The notes under the pieces are model-generated. The model saw nothing but the letters and a program-made list of their open reading frames with translations, was not told the DNA's origin and ran no database searches. A stretch of 37,378 nt of DNA from Gammaproteobacteria bacterium. Lineage in GTDB: Bacteria; Pseudomonadota; Gammaproteobacteria; Natronospirales; JAJUFS01. The DNA is taken from NCBI GenBank assembly GCA_029263725.1, contig JAJUFS010000007.1:1-37378 (forward strand), given 5' to 3'. Positions 1 through 8,580 of the stretch are shown here, piece after piece; position 1 is the stretch's first letter, and each line of letters starts with the position of its first letter. A program made the translations under genes and the position numbers.

Positions 1-1
1 C

Positions 2-883
2 GAGTTCAAGGGTCGCAGCCTCGTCGTCCAGGACCTCGCGGACTTCGATTTCTCCCAGGTGCAGATCGCGCTGTTCTCCGCCGGCGGCAGCGTCTCGGAA
101 GAATACGCGCCGAAGGCCGCCGCGGCCGGCTGCGTGGTGATCGACAACACCTCGAAGTTCCGCCTCGAAGACGACATCCCGCTGGTGGTCCCGGAAGTGA
201 ATCCGCACGCCATCGCCGGTTACCGCAAGCGGAACATCATCGCCAATCCCAACTGTTCCACCATCCAGATGCTGGTGGCGCTGAAGCCGCTGCATGACGC
301 CGCCTTCATCGAGCGCATCAACGTCGCCACCTACCAGGCGGTCTCGGGCGCCGGCCGCTCGGCGATCGAGGAGCTGGCCGGGCAGAGCGCGCGGCTTCTG
401 AATGGCCAGCCGATCAGGCCGGAGGTCATGCCGAAGCAGATCGCCTTCAACGCCATCCCGCACATCGACGAATTCCAGGACAACGGCTACACCCGCGAGG
501 AAATGAAGATGGTGTGGGAGACGCGCAAGATCCTGGAATGCCAGGAGATCCGCGTGAACCCGACCGCGGTGCGCGTGCCGGTCTTCTATGGCCATTCCGA
601 GGCGGTGCACATCGAGACGCGCGACAAGCTCAGCGCCGAGGAGGCGCGCCGCCTGCTGGAAAAGGCGCCTGGCGTGAAGCTGCTGGACGAGCGCAAGCCG
701 GGCGGGTATCCGACCGCGGTGACCGAGGGCGCCGCCAGGGACGCCGTCTGGGTAGGACGCATCCGCGAGGACATTTCGCACGAGCGCGGACTGGACCTCT
801 GGATCGTCGCCGACAACGTCCGCAAGGGCGCCGCGCTGAACTCCGTGCAGATTGCGGAAATATTGCTCAAAGAGTATATATAA
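2..883 (+). CDS. asd: aspartate-semialdehyde dehydrogenase, 5' end cut by window
   Basis: Asd makes L-aspartate-4-semialdehyde from aspartyl phosphate with NADPH, the branch point to lysine/diaminopimelate, threonine and methionine. The frame is open from base 2, before the GTG at 59 used by the ORF track, so that GTG is internal and the true start lies outside the window. Visible signatures are FSAGGSVS, the nucleophile motif NPNCSTIQ with its cysteine, the SGAGRSA loop and the substrate-side segment RVPVFYGHSEAVH. The C-terminus IAEILLKEYI is typical of the family. Roughly 50 N-terminal residues are missing compared with the usual ~340. The neighbour order asd-fimV is as in Pseudomonas. Certain apart from the start. 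Confidence 0.97.
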   Translation, partial: EFKGRSLVVQDLADFDFSQVQIALFSAGGSVSEEYAPKAAAAGCVVIDNTSKFRLEDDIPLVVPEVNPHAIAGYRKRNIIANPNCSTIQMLVALKPLHDAAFIERINVATYQAVSGAGRSAIEELAGQSARLLNGQPIRPEVMPKQIAFNAIPHIDEFQDNGYTREEMKMVWETRKILECQEIRVNPTAVRVPVFYGHSEAVHIETRDKLSAEEARRLLEKAPGVKLLDERKPGGYPTAVTEGAARDAVWVGRIREDISHERGLDLWIVADNVRKGAALNSVQIAEILLKEYI

Positions 884-891
884 CCTTTAAC

Positions 892-918
892 TTGCTATAG
901 TTAGCTCATTCTTATAAA
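892..918 (+). promoter_or_regulatory. possible sigma70 promoter of fimV
   Basis: The asd-fimV gap is the most AT-rich stretch nearby. TTGCTA at 892 and TATAAA at 913 could be -35 and -10 boxes, but the spacing of 15 is short, so this is weak. I see no terminator between asd and fimV. Confidence 0.3.
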
Positions 919-997
919 GGCAATTCTGAGCTTCGCGCTTCATCAAGGGGGACACGGATCTCTCGGTGCGGGGGCACGGAAGGCTGAGGGACAAGAA

Positions 998-3730
998 ATG
1001 CGACGTTATCTGACCCTGGCGCTGGCGCTTGTGCTGGCGGCGATTTCGGTCAACGCGCTGGCACTTGGTCTGGGGGAGATCCGCCTCAATTCCTGGTTGA
1101 ACCAGCGCCTCGACGCGGAAATCGAGCTCGTTTCCGCCACCGCCGACGAACTCGAGTCCCTGCAGGTCCGGCTCGCCGACCAGGCCGCCTACGACCGCCA
1201 CGGGCTGGAGCGCAGCGCCGAGCTGAACAGCCTGCAGTTCCGCGTCGTGCGGCGTCCCAATGGCACCGCCTACCTGCATGTCACCTCCACGGAAGCCATC
1301 CGCGAGCCTTTCCTGACTTTCCTGATCGAGGCCAGCTGGTCGCGCGGCCGCCTGCTGCGCGAATACACCGTGCTGCTTGATCCGCCGACCTTCGCCGATC
1401 GCGAGACCGCCGGGGAAACCGCGCCCGCCGCGGTCACGCCGGCGACGCCTGCCGAACAGCCGCAGGTCCGCGAGCAACGCGAACAGCCGGTGGTCGCCGA
1501 AACCCGGGCGCCGGAACCGTCCACCCGCGTCGTCGAGGAGACCCGCGGCGACGTCATCTCCATCCCGCCGCTGGAAGCCGATGCGCGCACCGAGAGCCGG
1601 CCGATCCGCCGGTTCGAGGAAGAACGGCCGGGCACCTACGGGCCGATCCAGCGCAACGAAAATCTCTGGAGCATCGCGCTCCGGCTGCGCCCGGACGACT
1701 CCGTCACCGTCAACCAGATGATGCTGGCGCTATACCGGGCCAACCCGGAGGCCTTCGAAGGCAACATCAACCGCCTCAAGGCAGGTTACATCCTGCGCGT
1801 GCCCGAGTACGCGGAAATCACCCGCCTGAGCCGCACCGAGGCCTTCCGCGAGGCGCAGCGTCACAACCAGGAATGGGAAGAGCTGCGCCGCGGGCGCAGC
1901 AGCCAGGGCCTGGTGGACCGCGCCGAGCGCACCGCCGAGCCCGAGCTGAGCCTGGTCGTGCCCGAGGAAGACGTGTTCGCCGACGATGGCTCGATGGATG
2001 CCGGCGACATGGAAGGCGAGGGCGGCTTCGCCGCGGGCGAGGACGACGCTACCGCCATGGCCGAGGAAGGCACGGGCGAGCTGGACCTTGGCCTGGAAGA
2101 CGAAGAATCCTCGCGCCTGCTGGACATCGAGGATGAATCCTTGCAGGCGCTGCAGCAGCAGGACGATCTGCTGGGCGACGAGGCGGCGGATGATGCGGCC
2201 GCGCCCGAGGCGGATGAGCTGGACGAGGAGCCGGTCGCTGACATGCCGCTGGAGGGCGAGGTTGCGGAAGATTTCGCGACCGAGCCGCTGGCCGATGATG
2301 CCGGCGAATTCGCCGACGAAGAACAGCCGGCAGCGGACGCCGAGCCGCAGCCGGAACCGGAAAGCCGCGTGGTGACGCCGGTGGTGCCGCGCCAGCCCGA
2401 GCCCAGCCTCGTCGAGAAGCTGCGCGACTTCGTGCTGAGCCCGCTGGGCCTGGGCCTGGTCGCTGCGCTCATCGTGCTGGCGCTCGCGGTGCTGCTGCTG
2501 GTCCGCCGCCGCCAGGCCGCGCCGGCCGCCGCTGCCCTCGCCGCGGAAGGCGATGAGGAGACCCAGGTATGGATCGAGCAGGATGAAGAAGACCAGCCGG
2601 CGACGGTGATCGCCGAGGAATTCGATACCACCGCGGCGCCGCTGGACGAGGAGCAGCCCGAGGAAGACGAGATCAGCTTCGACGTGGGCGAAGAGCCGCA
2701 GGCGGAGCCAGCGGCGGAGACGAACGACTACACCGACACCGTGGTCGGCGCGCACGTCGTCGCCCTGGATGAGAACGATCCCATGTCCGAGGCGGATTTC
2801 CACGTTGCCTACGGGCTGTTCGACCAGGCCGCCGACGTGCTGGAGAATGCGCTGGAGCGCGACCCCTCGCGCAAGGAGTGGCTGGCCAAGCTCGCCGAGG
2901 TGCATTTCGCGGGCAACAACACCGAAGGTTTCGTCGCGGCCGCGAAGCGGCTGCGCGAGGTCGCGGGCCCGGGCGACGCGCACTGGGAGAACGTCGTCAT
3001 CATGGGCCGCCAGATCGCGCCGGGCGAGCCGATGTTCGAGGAAGGCGGGGCCGGCGGTCCGGTCGATCTCGACTTCGACACCGCTGCCGCGGAACAGCCC
3101 GCCACGACCGATGCGGGGCTGGATTTCGAAATCCCGGCCGCCGAGGAGCAGCCGCAGGCCGCGCCGCAGGCCGATGATCTCGATTTCGATTTCGAACTGC
3201 CGGAAGCGCCGGCTTCGGCGGAGGCAAGTCCGTCCATCGAAGACGAGTCGACCGCCACCACCGGCACGGATCTCGATTTCTCGCTGGATGAACAGCCGGA
3301 GCAAACCGGCAGCGACTTCGATTTCGACCTGGGCGAATTCGACGCCGGTACGGAAGAGCAGGGCGAGAGCGCCGGCTTCGATGAGGTCGACACCCAGACC
3401 GAGTTCGACAAGGCGCTGGAAGAATTGTCCGCCTACGTGGACACCAACCTGCCGACCGGCGAGAGCGCGGTTTCGGAAGAAAGCGCCGAGCTCAACCTCG
3501 ACGAGTTCAATTTCGACGATGCCGCCGGCGGCGAGGACGATTTCGCCGAGGGCCTGGCGGAGGAAGACGAAGGCGACATCGGCGAGATCGGCACCAAGCT
3601 GGACCTGGCGCGGGCGTACATCGACATGGGCGATCCCGACGGCGCCCGCGGCATCCTCGACGAGGTGCTCGCGGAAGGGGATGAGGCCCAGAAGCGCGAG
3701 GCCCAGGAGCTGTTGCAGCAGCTGGGTTGA
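998..3730 (+). CDS. fimV: FimV/HubP-family polar hub protein
   Basis: This is an inner-membrane, peptidoglycan-binding polar organiser; family members position type IV pilus, chemotaxis or flagellar machinery at the pole. Of 910 residues, 1-22 form a signal peptide and ~24-130 the conserved FimV N-terminal domain (GLGEIRLNSWLNQRLDAEIE). A LysM-like domain spans ~212-270, one membrane helix lies at ~480-505 followed by RRR, and a TPR-like segment lies at ~600-660. The C-terminal FimV motif (TKLDLARAYIDMGD) is at ~862-910. The cytoplasmic part is strongly acidic with repeated DLDF/DFDF motifs. The ATG follows GAGG at a suitable distance. Position between asd and truA supports the call, and an intrinsic terminator follows. 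The downstream partners that it recruits cannot be read from the sequence. Confidence 0.93.
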   Translation: MRRYLTLALALVLAAISVNALALGLGEIRLNSWLNQRLDAEIELVSATADELESLQVRLADQAAYDRHGLERSAELNSLQFRVVRRPNGTAYLHVTSTEAIREPFLTFLIEASWSRGRLLREYTVLLDPPTFADRETAGETAPAAVTPATPAEQPQVREQREQPVVAETRAPEPSTRVVEETRGDVISIPPLEADARTESRPIRRFEEERPGTYGPIQRNENLWSIALRLRPDDSVTVNQMMLALYRANPEAFEGNINRLKAGYILRVPEYAEITRLSRTEAFREAQRHNQEWEELRRGRSSQGLVDRAERTAEPELSLVVPEEDVFADDGSMDAGDMEGEGGFAAGEDDATAMAEEGTGELDLGLEDEESSRLLDIEDESLQALQQQDDLLGDEAADDAAAPEADELDEEPVADMPLEGEVAEDFATEPLADDAGEFADEEQPAADAEPQPEPESRVVTPVVPRQPEPSLVEKLRDFVLSPLGLGLVAALIVLALAVLLLVRRRQAAPAAAALAAEGDEETQVWIEQDEEDQPATVIAEEFDTTAAPLDEEQPEEDEISFDVGEEPQAEPAAETNDYTDTVVGAHVVALDENDPMSEADFHVAYGLFDQAADVLENALERDPSRKEWLAKLAEVHFAGNNTEGFVAAAKRLREVAGPGDAHWENVVIMGRQIAPGEPMFEEGGAGGPVDLDFDTAAAEQPATTDAGLDFEIPAAEEQPQAAPQADDLDFDFELPEAPASAEASPSIEDESTATTGTDLDFSLDEQPEQTGSDFDFDLGEFDAGTEEQGESAGFDEVDTQTEFDKALEELSAYVDTNLPTGESAVSEESAELNLDEFNFDDAAGGEDDFAEGLAEEDEGDIGEIGTKLDLARAYIDMGDPDGARGILDEVLAEGDEAQKREAQELLQQLG

Positions 3731-3755
3731 TCCGCTGGTCGCCAGATGAAACGAC

Positions 3756-3787
3756 ACGGCCCCGCCAAGCGGGGCCGTTTGCTTTGG
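3756..3787 (+). terminator. intrinsic terminator after fimV
   Basis: A perfect 10-bp stem (ACGGCCCCGC / GCGGGGCCGT) with a CAA loop is followed by TTGCTTT. It separates fimV from the next gene, which starts only a few bases after the tail. Confidence 0.85.
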
Positions 3788-3794
3788 AATCCGC

Positions 3795-4439
3795 ATGCAC
3801 CCGGTGATACGCCTGTCCTGTCTTGCCGCCATCGCGGTGCTGCTGCCCTGGTGGCCGCCGCAGGCGCTATACCTGTTTGCGGCGACGCTGACGCTGGTGG
3901 CCATCGTACGCCCTGGCACGGTACGACAGGCGCTGCAGGCGATACGCCGCATGCGCTGGCTGCTGCTCTCGATCATGGTGCTCTACGGCTGGTTCACGCC
4001 GGGGCAGGCGCTGCTGCCGGCGCTGGGCGTGCTGTCACCGACGCTGGCCGGCGGCCTGCTGGCCGTGCAGCGCGCGCTGGTGCTGATCCTCATGGTTTCG
4101 CTGGTGGTGATCGTCATCCACGGCCTGCCGCGGCCCCTGGTCGGAGCGGCGCTGATCAGGCTGTTCGGCGTGACCGGCCCCCTCGGGCGGCGCTTCGGTC
4201 GCCGCATGAGCCTGATGTTCGCGGCCCTGCCGGAGATGGAGCAGCGGGCGCGGCAGGCGTTGCGGGAGCCCGGGACGTTCACGGAGCGAGCCGCCGGGCT
4301 GATCATGGCGATAGAGTCGCGGGCGGAACCCGCCGCGGCCGCAGAAGCCGAGCTGCCGCCGGTCCCGCCCGGGCAGTGGCTGTTGCCCGCCGCGCTGCTT
4401 GCCTGCGGCATTCTTCTGATCCTGCTTGGAGAGCACTGA
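3795..4439 (+). CDS. membrane protein resembling ECF/CbiQ-type T components
   Basis: A 214-residue protein with hydrophobic segments at about 7-38, 55-67, 72-108 and 195-212. The central part (RRMRWLLLSIMVLYGWFTPG, then an amphipathic GRRFGRRMSLMFAALPEMEQRA) resembles the fold and spacing of CbiQ/EcfT transmembrane components of energy-coupling-factor transporters. The canonical C-terminal Ala-Arg-Gly/Ser coupling motif is not evident; SRAEP sits in the expected area. No ATPase (A) or substrate-binding (S) subunit is nearby. The gene follows the fimV terminator and ends 2 bases before truA, so the two are probably co-transcribed. Function unknown; the T-component resemblance is an inference from pattern, not a search. 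An unrelated membrane protein is possible. Confidence 0.6.
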   Translation: MHPVIRLSCLAAIAVLLPWWPPQALYLFAATLTLVAIVRPGTVRQALQAIRRMRWLLLSIMVLYGWFTPGQALLPALGVLSPTLAGGLLAVQRALVLILMVSLVVIVIHGLPRPLVGAALIRLFGVTGPLGRRFGRRMSLMFAALPEMEQRARQALREPGTFTERAAGLIMAIESRAEPAAAAEAELPPVPPGQWLLPAALLACGILLILLGEH

Positions 4440-4441
4440 CG

Positions 4442-5215
4442 GTGCGAGTGGCGATAGGCATCGAATACGACGGCAGCGCCTACAGCGGCTGGCAGAAGCA
4501 GAGCCATGCCGACAGCGTGCAGGAGCGGGTCGAGCAGGCGCTTTCCCGCGTTGCCGATCATCCGGTGGAACTGGTCTGCGCCGGCCGCACCGATGCCGGC
4601 GTGCATGCCTTCAACCAGGTCGCGCATTTCGATACCGAGGCGATCCGCACCGAGCGCAGCTGGGTGCTGGGCGCGAACAGCCACCTGCCGGCGGATATCA
4701 ACCTCAACTGGGCGCGCCCCATGCCGGAGGATTTCCACGCCCGCTTCAGCGCCGTGGCGCGCAGTTACCGCTACATCATCCTCAACCGCTGGGTGCGCTC
4801 GGGCGTGTACGCGCGCCGCGCCACCTGGATACGCAAGCCGCTGGACGCGGAGCGCATGCAGCTGGCGGCGCAGGCGCTGCTCGGCGAGCACGATTTCAGT
4901 TCCTTCCGCGCCGTGGAGTGCCAGGCGAAATCGCCGGTGCGCCGGATCGAGCACATCCAGGTGTGGCGCGAGGATGACCGCGTGATCCTGGAGGTGCGGG
5001 CCAATGCCTTCCTGCACCACATGGTGCGCAACATTGCAGGGGTGCTGATCGAGATCGGCGCGGGTGAGCGGGAGGTTTCCTGGACCCGCGAGGTGCTGGA
5101 ACACCGTGACCGCACCCGCGGCGGCGTCACCGCGCCAGCCGCGGGGCTGTACTTCCTCGGGCCGCGCTACCCGGAGCGTTTCGCGGTGCCGGAACGGCAG
5201 CTGTGGCCCGGTTGA
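4442..5215 (+). CDS. truA: tRNA pseudouridine(38-40) synthase TruA
   Basis: TruA isomerises uridines 38-40 in the anticodon arm of many tRNAs. The 257-residue product has the family N-terminus (VAIGIEYDGSAYSGWQ), the catalytic motif AGRTDAGVHA with Asp51, the FHARFSAVARSYRYIILN segment and the conserved FLHHMVRNIAGVLIEIG helix. The ORF track extends upstream to 3746, but that part overlaps the previous gene. GTG at 4442, 2 bases after the preceding stop, gives the normal family N-terminus. In Pseudomonas trpF follows; here accD is next after an 87-base gap. Confidence 0.96.
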   Translation: MRVAIGIEYDGSAYSGWQKQSHADSVQERVEQALSRVADHPVELVCAGRTDAGVHAFNQVAHFDTEAIRTERSWVLGANSHLPADINLNWARPMPEDFHARFSAVARSYRYIILNRWVRSGVYARRATWIRKPLDAERMQLAAQALLGEHDFSSFRAVECQAKSPVRRIEHIQVWREDDRVILEVRANAFLHHMVRNIAGVLIEIGAGEREVSWTREVLEHRDRTRGGVTAPAAGLYFLGPRYPERFAVPERQLWPG

Positions 5216-5244
5216 GCAAGGTCCCGTCATCCCGGGCGTTCGTG

Positions 5245-5250
5245 TACCAT
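5245..5250 (+). promoter_or_regulatory. possible -10 box of the accD operon
   Basis: TACCAT preceded by TG and followed by a GC-rich stretch lies 52 bases before accD. No convincing -35 box is visible. The 5216-5302 gap otherwise holds nothing I recognise and no remnant of trpF. Confidence 0.25.
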
Positions 5251-5302
5251 GTAGCGCCTGTCCAACCAGCCACCGCCGACAGGGCGCGAAGACGGAACAT
5301 CA

Positions 5303-6166
5303 ATGAACTGGTTCAGAAAGCTTGTACCCTCCCGCATCAATACCACGGCCGAGCAGCGCCGCAGCGTGCCGGAAGGCGTGTGGACCAAATGCGACGCCTG
5401 CAATGCCGTGCTCTATCGCACTGAAGTGGAGCGGAACCTGCATGTCTGCCCGAAATGCGGTCACCACATGCGCATAGGCGCGCGCGAGCGGCTGGAGATG
5501 TTCCTTGATCCGCAGAGCGGCGAGGAAATCGGCGCCTCGGTCGGTCCGGTGGACGCGCTCAAGTTCCGTGACAGCAAGAAATACCGGGATCGCATCGTTG
5601 CCTCGCAGAAGGCGACCGGCGAGAAGGACGCGCTGATTGCGATGAAGGGCCGGTTGAAGGAAATGCCGGTGGTCGCCTGTGCGTTCGAGTTCCGCTTCAT
5701 GGGCGGCTCGATGGGTTCCGTGGTCGGCGAGCGCTTCGTACGCGCCGCCAACGCGGCGCTGGAAATGCGCTGTCCGCTGGTGTGCTTCTCGGCCTCCGGC
5801 GGCGCGCGCATGCAGGAAGCCCTGCTGTCGCTGATGCAGATGGCCAAGACCAGCGCGGTGCTGAGCCGCCTGTCCGAGGAAGGCCTGCCGTTCATCTCCG
5901 TGCTCACCGATCCCACCACCGGCGGCGTGTCGGCGTCGCTTGCCATGCTCGGAGACGTGAACGTCGCCGAACCCAGGGCGCTGATCGGCTTTGCCGGCCC
6001 GCGCGTCATCCAGCAGACGGTGCGCGAGACCCTGCCGGAAGGCTTCCAGCGCTCCGAGTTCCTGCTCGAGCACGGCGCCGTCGACATGATCGTCGACCGC
6101 CGCGAGATGCGCGACCGAATCGCCAACCTGCTTGCCATGCTGATGCGCCGGCCGGCGGCGCACTGA
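5303..6166 (+). CDS. accD: acetyl-CoA carboxylase carboxyltransferase subunit beta
   Basis: AccD, with AccA, forms the carboxyltransferase that moves CO2 from carboxybiotin to acetyl-CoA, giving malonyl-CoA for fatty-acid synthesis. The 287-residue protein carries the N-terminal zinc ribbon (Cys30, Cys33, Cys49, Cys52; KCDACNAV...CPKCGHH). The crotonase-like core follows, with [22 protein letters not shown] and the [11 protein letters not shown] motif. Length and ends match the family. folC starts 4 bases after the stop, as in many proteobacteria, so the two are co-transcribed with dedD. Confidence 0.98.
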   Translation: MNWFRKLVPSRINTTAEQRRSVPEGVWTKCDACNAVLYRTEVERNLHVCPKCGHHMRIGARERLEMFLDPQSGEEIGASVGPVDALKFRDSKKYRDRIVASQKATGEKDALIAMKGRLKEMPVVACAFEFRFMGGSMGSVVGERFVRAANAALEMRCPLVCFSASGGARMQEALLSLMQMAKTSAVLSRLSEEGLPFISVLTDPTTGGVSASLAMLGDVNVAEPRALIGFAGPRVIQQTVRETLPEGFQRSEFLLEHGAVDMIVDRREMRDRIANLLAMLMRRPAAH

Positions 6167-6170
6167 ATGC

Positions 6171-7424
6171 ATGCGCTTCGACACCCTGCAGGGCTGGCTG
6201 CGCTGGCAGGAAACGCTCAATCCGCGAAACATTGATCTTGGACTGGACCGGGTGCGCCGCGTGGCGGCCCGGCTTGGCCAGGATAGGGCGCCGTTCCGCG
6301 TCATCACCGTCGGGGGCACCAACGGCAAGGGCTCGGTGACGAGCTACGCCGCCGCCATGCTGCAGGCCGCAGGCCTGCGTACTGGCCGCTACCTTTCTCC
6401 CCACCTGGTCCGCTACAACGAGCGTATCGCCATTGATGGCGTCGAAATTGACGACGCCGCGCTCTGCGATGCGTTTGCGGCCGTCGATGCCGCCCGTGGC
6501 GAGGAGCTGCTGACCTATTTCGAATTCGGCACGCTGGCGGCTTTCGAGATCTTCCGCCGCCGCGGCGTCGAGGCCGCGGTGCTGGAAGTCGGCCTTGGCG
6601 GGCGTCTCGATGCAGTCAACGTGCTGGATGCCGACGTCGCCGTGGTGGTGTCGGTGGGCCTGGATCACACCGACTGGCTGGGCGACACCGTCGAGGCCAT
6701 CGCTGCCGAGAAGGCCGGCATCTTCCGGGTGGGCCGCCCTGCCATCTGCGGCGTGAACTGTCCGCAGTCGCTCCTCGACGAGGCGGGCCGCATCGGCGCC
6801 CTCCCGCAGCAGGCGGGCGAGGATTTCCGCTGGGACGAGGCCGGAGGGGGCTGGCGCTGGTGGAGTTCCTCGCGAGCCATCGATGAATTGCCGCGGCCCA
6901 TGAAGGGTGCGCACCAGCTCGGCAATGCCGCGACGGCCATTGCCGCCGTGCTGGCGCTGGAGCCCGGCGTTCCTGATACCGCGATTGCCGCAGGGCTCGC
7001 GGCGCGATTGCCTGGCCGCCTGCAATCGCTGGGCGGTGCGCCGGAGATCATCGTCGACGTCGGTCACAATCGTGATGCTGCAAGGGCCATCGCCGCGGCT
7101 CTGGGCCGCGAGTCGCGCCCCGTGCAGGTCGTGCTCGGCATGCTGGCGGACAAGGACGCCGCGGCGTTTGCCGGCGAGCTTGCCGGCGTGGCCGCCGGCT
7201 GGCATGCGATCACGCTCGAGGGGCCGCGCGGCCAGGGGGCGGAAGCGCTGCGCGAACGGCTGCGCGCCGCCGGCATCGAGGCGGCAGCGCACGACGGCCT
7301 TGCTGCTGCGCTGCAGGCCGCGCGTGCAGCGGCCGGCCAGGGAGGCAGGGTTCTCGTGACCGGTTCCTTTCACACCGTTGAGGCATTCCTCCTATACTGG
7401 AACGCGGACGCGACACGCGGGTGA
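6171..7424 (+). CDS. folC: bifunctional folylpolyglutamate/dihydrofolate synthase
   Basis: FolC adds glutamate to dihydropteroate and then to reduced folates, using ATP, in the cytoplasm. Visible are the P-loop GGTNGKGS (48-55), the folate/ATP loop YLSPHLVRYNERI, LEVGLGGRLDAVN, the EKAGIFR segment that carries the carbamylated-lysine position in the family, and the C-domain VDVGHNRDAAR motif. At 417 residues it has normal length. The ATG at 6171 is just after the accD stop, and its TGA overlaps the start region of dedD, indicating tight coupling. Confidence 0.97.
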   Translation: MRFDTLQGWLRWQETLNPRNIDLGLDRVRRVAARLGQDRAPFRVITVGGTNGKGSVTSYAAAMLQAAGLRTGRYLSPHLVRYNERIAIDGVEIDDAALCDAFAAVDAARGEELLTYFEFGTLAAFEIFRRRGVEAAVLEVGLGGRLDAVNVLDADVAVVVSVGLDHTDWLGDTVEAIAAEKAGIFRVGRPAICGVNCPQSLLDEAGRIGALPQQAGEDFRWDEAGGGWRWWSSSRAIDELPRPMKGAHQLGNAATAIAAVLALEPGVPDTAIAAGLAARLPGRLQSLGGAPEIIVDVGHNRDAARAIAAALGRESRPVQVVLGMLADKDAAAFAGELAGVAAGWHAITLEGPRGQGAEALRERLRAAGIEAAAHDGLAAALQAARAAAGQGGRVLVTGSFHTVEAFLLYWNADATRG

Positions 7425-7429
7425 GGGCG

Positions 7430-8017
7430 ATGGAAAACCGTCTGAAAGAACGACTGGTGGGCGCGACGGTACTGATGCTGCTCGCCGTGATCTTCATTCC
7501 AATGCTGCTGGACGGGCCGAGCGGCGCGCAGCCGGTCACCCAGGCCATTCCCTTGCCCGATGCCGCCGGCGATGCGCGGCGCACGGTGCGCATCGAACTC
7601 GGCGCGCCTCAGGCCGGGCAGCGTTCCACCGCCGTCGCGCGAGACGCCGGCGAGCCCGCGAGCATCGATCTCGTTCCCGAACAACAGGAAAGCCGCCCGG
7701 AAGGCGAGGTTGCCAAGGTCGCGGAAAAGACGCCGGAAAGGCGTCCCGAACCCGCTCCCGCGACCCGCCAGCCCGCCGCGGCATCGCCCTGGCTGGTGCA
7801 GGCCGGCGCCTTCGGCAGCCGCAGCAATGCCGAAGGCATGCTCAAGACCCTGCAGGACAACGGGTTTCCCGCCTTCATCCAGGAGCATCGCGAGGCCGGC
7901 AGGGTGCACTACAGGGTGCGGGTCGGCGGTTATGACAGCCGCGAAGCGGCGGAACGCGCCGCCGCTGACATCCGCAAGCGCACCGGGCAGGCGGCGCGCG
8001 CCATGGCCGCCGACTGA
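7430..8017 (+). CDS. dedD: SPOR-domain division protein DedD
   Basis: An inner-membrane protein with a periplasmic SPOR domain that binds denuded septal peptidoglycan. The sequence shows a short basic N-terminus, a single membrane helix (~8-27, ATVLMLLAVIFIPMLL), a Pro/Glu/Ala-rich linker and a C-terminal SPOR domain (~118-190, WLVQAGAFGSRSNAEGM...YRVRVGGYDSREAAE). The track starts at a GTG overlapping the folC stop. I prefer the ATG at 7430 because the GAGGG just before it is a good ribosome site and MENRLKERLVGA is the family-like N-terminus. The folC-dedD-cvpA-purF order is conserved in gammaproteobacteria. Confidence 0.9.
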   Translation: MENRLKERLVGATVLMLLAVIFIPMLLDGPSGAQPVTQAIPLPDAAGDARRTVRIELGAPQAGQRSTAVARDAGEPASIDLVPEQQESRPEGEVAKVAEKTPERRPEPAPATRQPAAASPWLVQAGAFGSRSNAEGMLKTLQDNGFPAFIQEHREAGRVHYRVRVGGYDSREAAERAAADIRKRTGQAARAMAAD

Positions 8018-8050
8018 GCGGTTCACCCTCGGCGACATTCCCGCTTCATC

Positions 8051-8059
8051 TGCTAAAAT
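8051..8059 (+). promoter_or_regulatory. extended -10 promoter of cvpA-purF
   Basis: TGCTAAAAT is an extended -10 (TGn plus TAAAAT, five of six) followed by GCGCGCCC. Transcription would begin near 8066, about 24 bases before the cvpA ATG. No good -35 box is visible. Confidence 0.55.
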
Positions 8060-8089
8060 GCGCGCCCTTGGATGGGCAGGAGTGGCTCG

Positions 8090-8563
8090 ATGATCTGGGC
8101 AGATTGGGTTTTTCTTGGAATCGTGCTCCTGTCCACCATCATCGGTACATGGCGCGGCTTCGTGCGCGAGGCGTTGTCGCTCGGCAGCTGGATCGTCGCG
8201 ATCTGGCTGAGCTGGACCTTCGCGGACACCGCCGGCAACTGGTTCGCTCGCTGGGTCGAGACGCCTTCCCTGCAACTGCTCGCCGGTTTCGTGTTGCTGT
8301 TCGTGGTCGTGCTGATCGTTGGCGCGATGGTCAATCACTTCGCCGCGCTGGCGCTGGAAAGGACCGGGCTGACCGGTCCGGACCGCGCGCTGGGTACGGT
8401 GTTCGGGTTGTTGCGCGGGCTGGTGCTGGTGGTGGCGCTGGTCACCGTCGGGCTGCTCCTCAAGCTGCCGCGCGACCCCTGGTGGCAGGAATCGGTGGTC
8501 ATCGAGTACTTCGAGCCGCTGGCGCTGTGGGCGCTCGATCTCCTGCCTGAATCCATTTCCTGA
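8090..8563 (+). CDS. cvpA: CvpA family membrane protein
   Basis: CvpA is a small inner-membrane protein named for its requirement in colicin V production and often linked to purF; its biochemical role is not settled. The 157-residue product has four hydrophobic segments (~6-22, 27-45, 60-82 and 100-124), with the family signatures DWVFLGIVLLSTIIGTWRGFVREALSL and LGTVFGLLRGLVLV. The track's ATG at 8072 adds six residues; I chose 8090 because GCAGGAG sits 7 bases before it and MIWADW is the usual start. purF follows after 17 bases. Confidence 0.93.
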   Translation: MIWADWVFLGIVLLSTIIGTWRGFVREALSLGSWIVAIWLSWTFADTAGNWFARWVETPSLQLLAGFVLLFVVVLIVGAMVNHFAALALERTGLTGPDRALGTVFGLLRGLVLVVALVTVGLLLKLPRDPWWQESVVIEYFEPLALWALDLLPESIS

Positions 8564-8580
8564 TCCGGTAACAGACTCTC

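Noticed and set aside
1730-3976. 748-codon minus-strand ORF antisense to fimV
   Set aside because: Low-complexity shadow of the acidic fimV region; it also crosses the fimV terminator.
3746-4441. Upstream extension of the truA frame
   Set aside because: The extension overlaps the T-component-like gene, has no family similarity, and the GTG at 4442 gives the proper TruA N-terminus.
8018-8089. Possible riboswitch or PurR operator upstream of cvpA-purF
   Set aside because: The gap is short, with only a promoter-like box; no guanine riboswitch core or PurR-like palindrome is visible.
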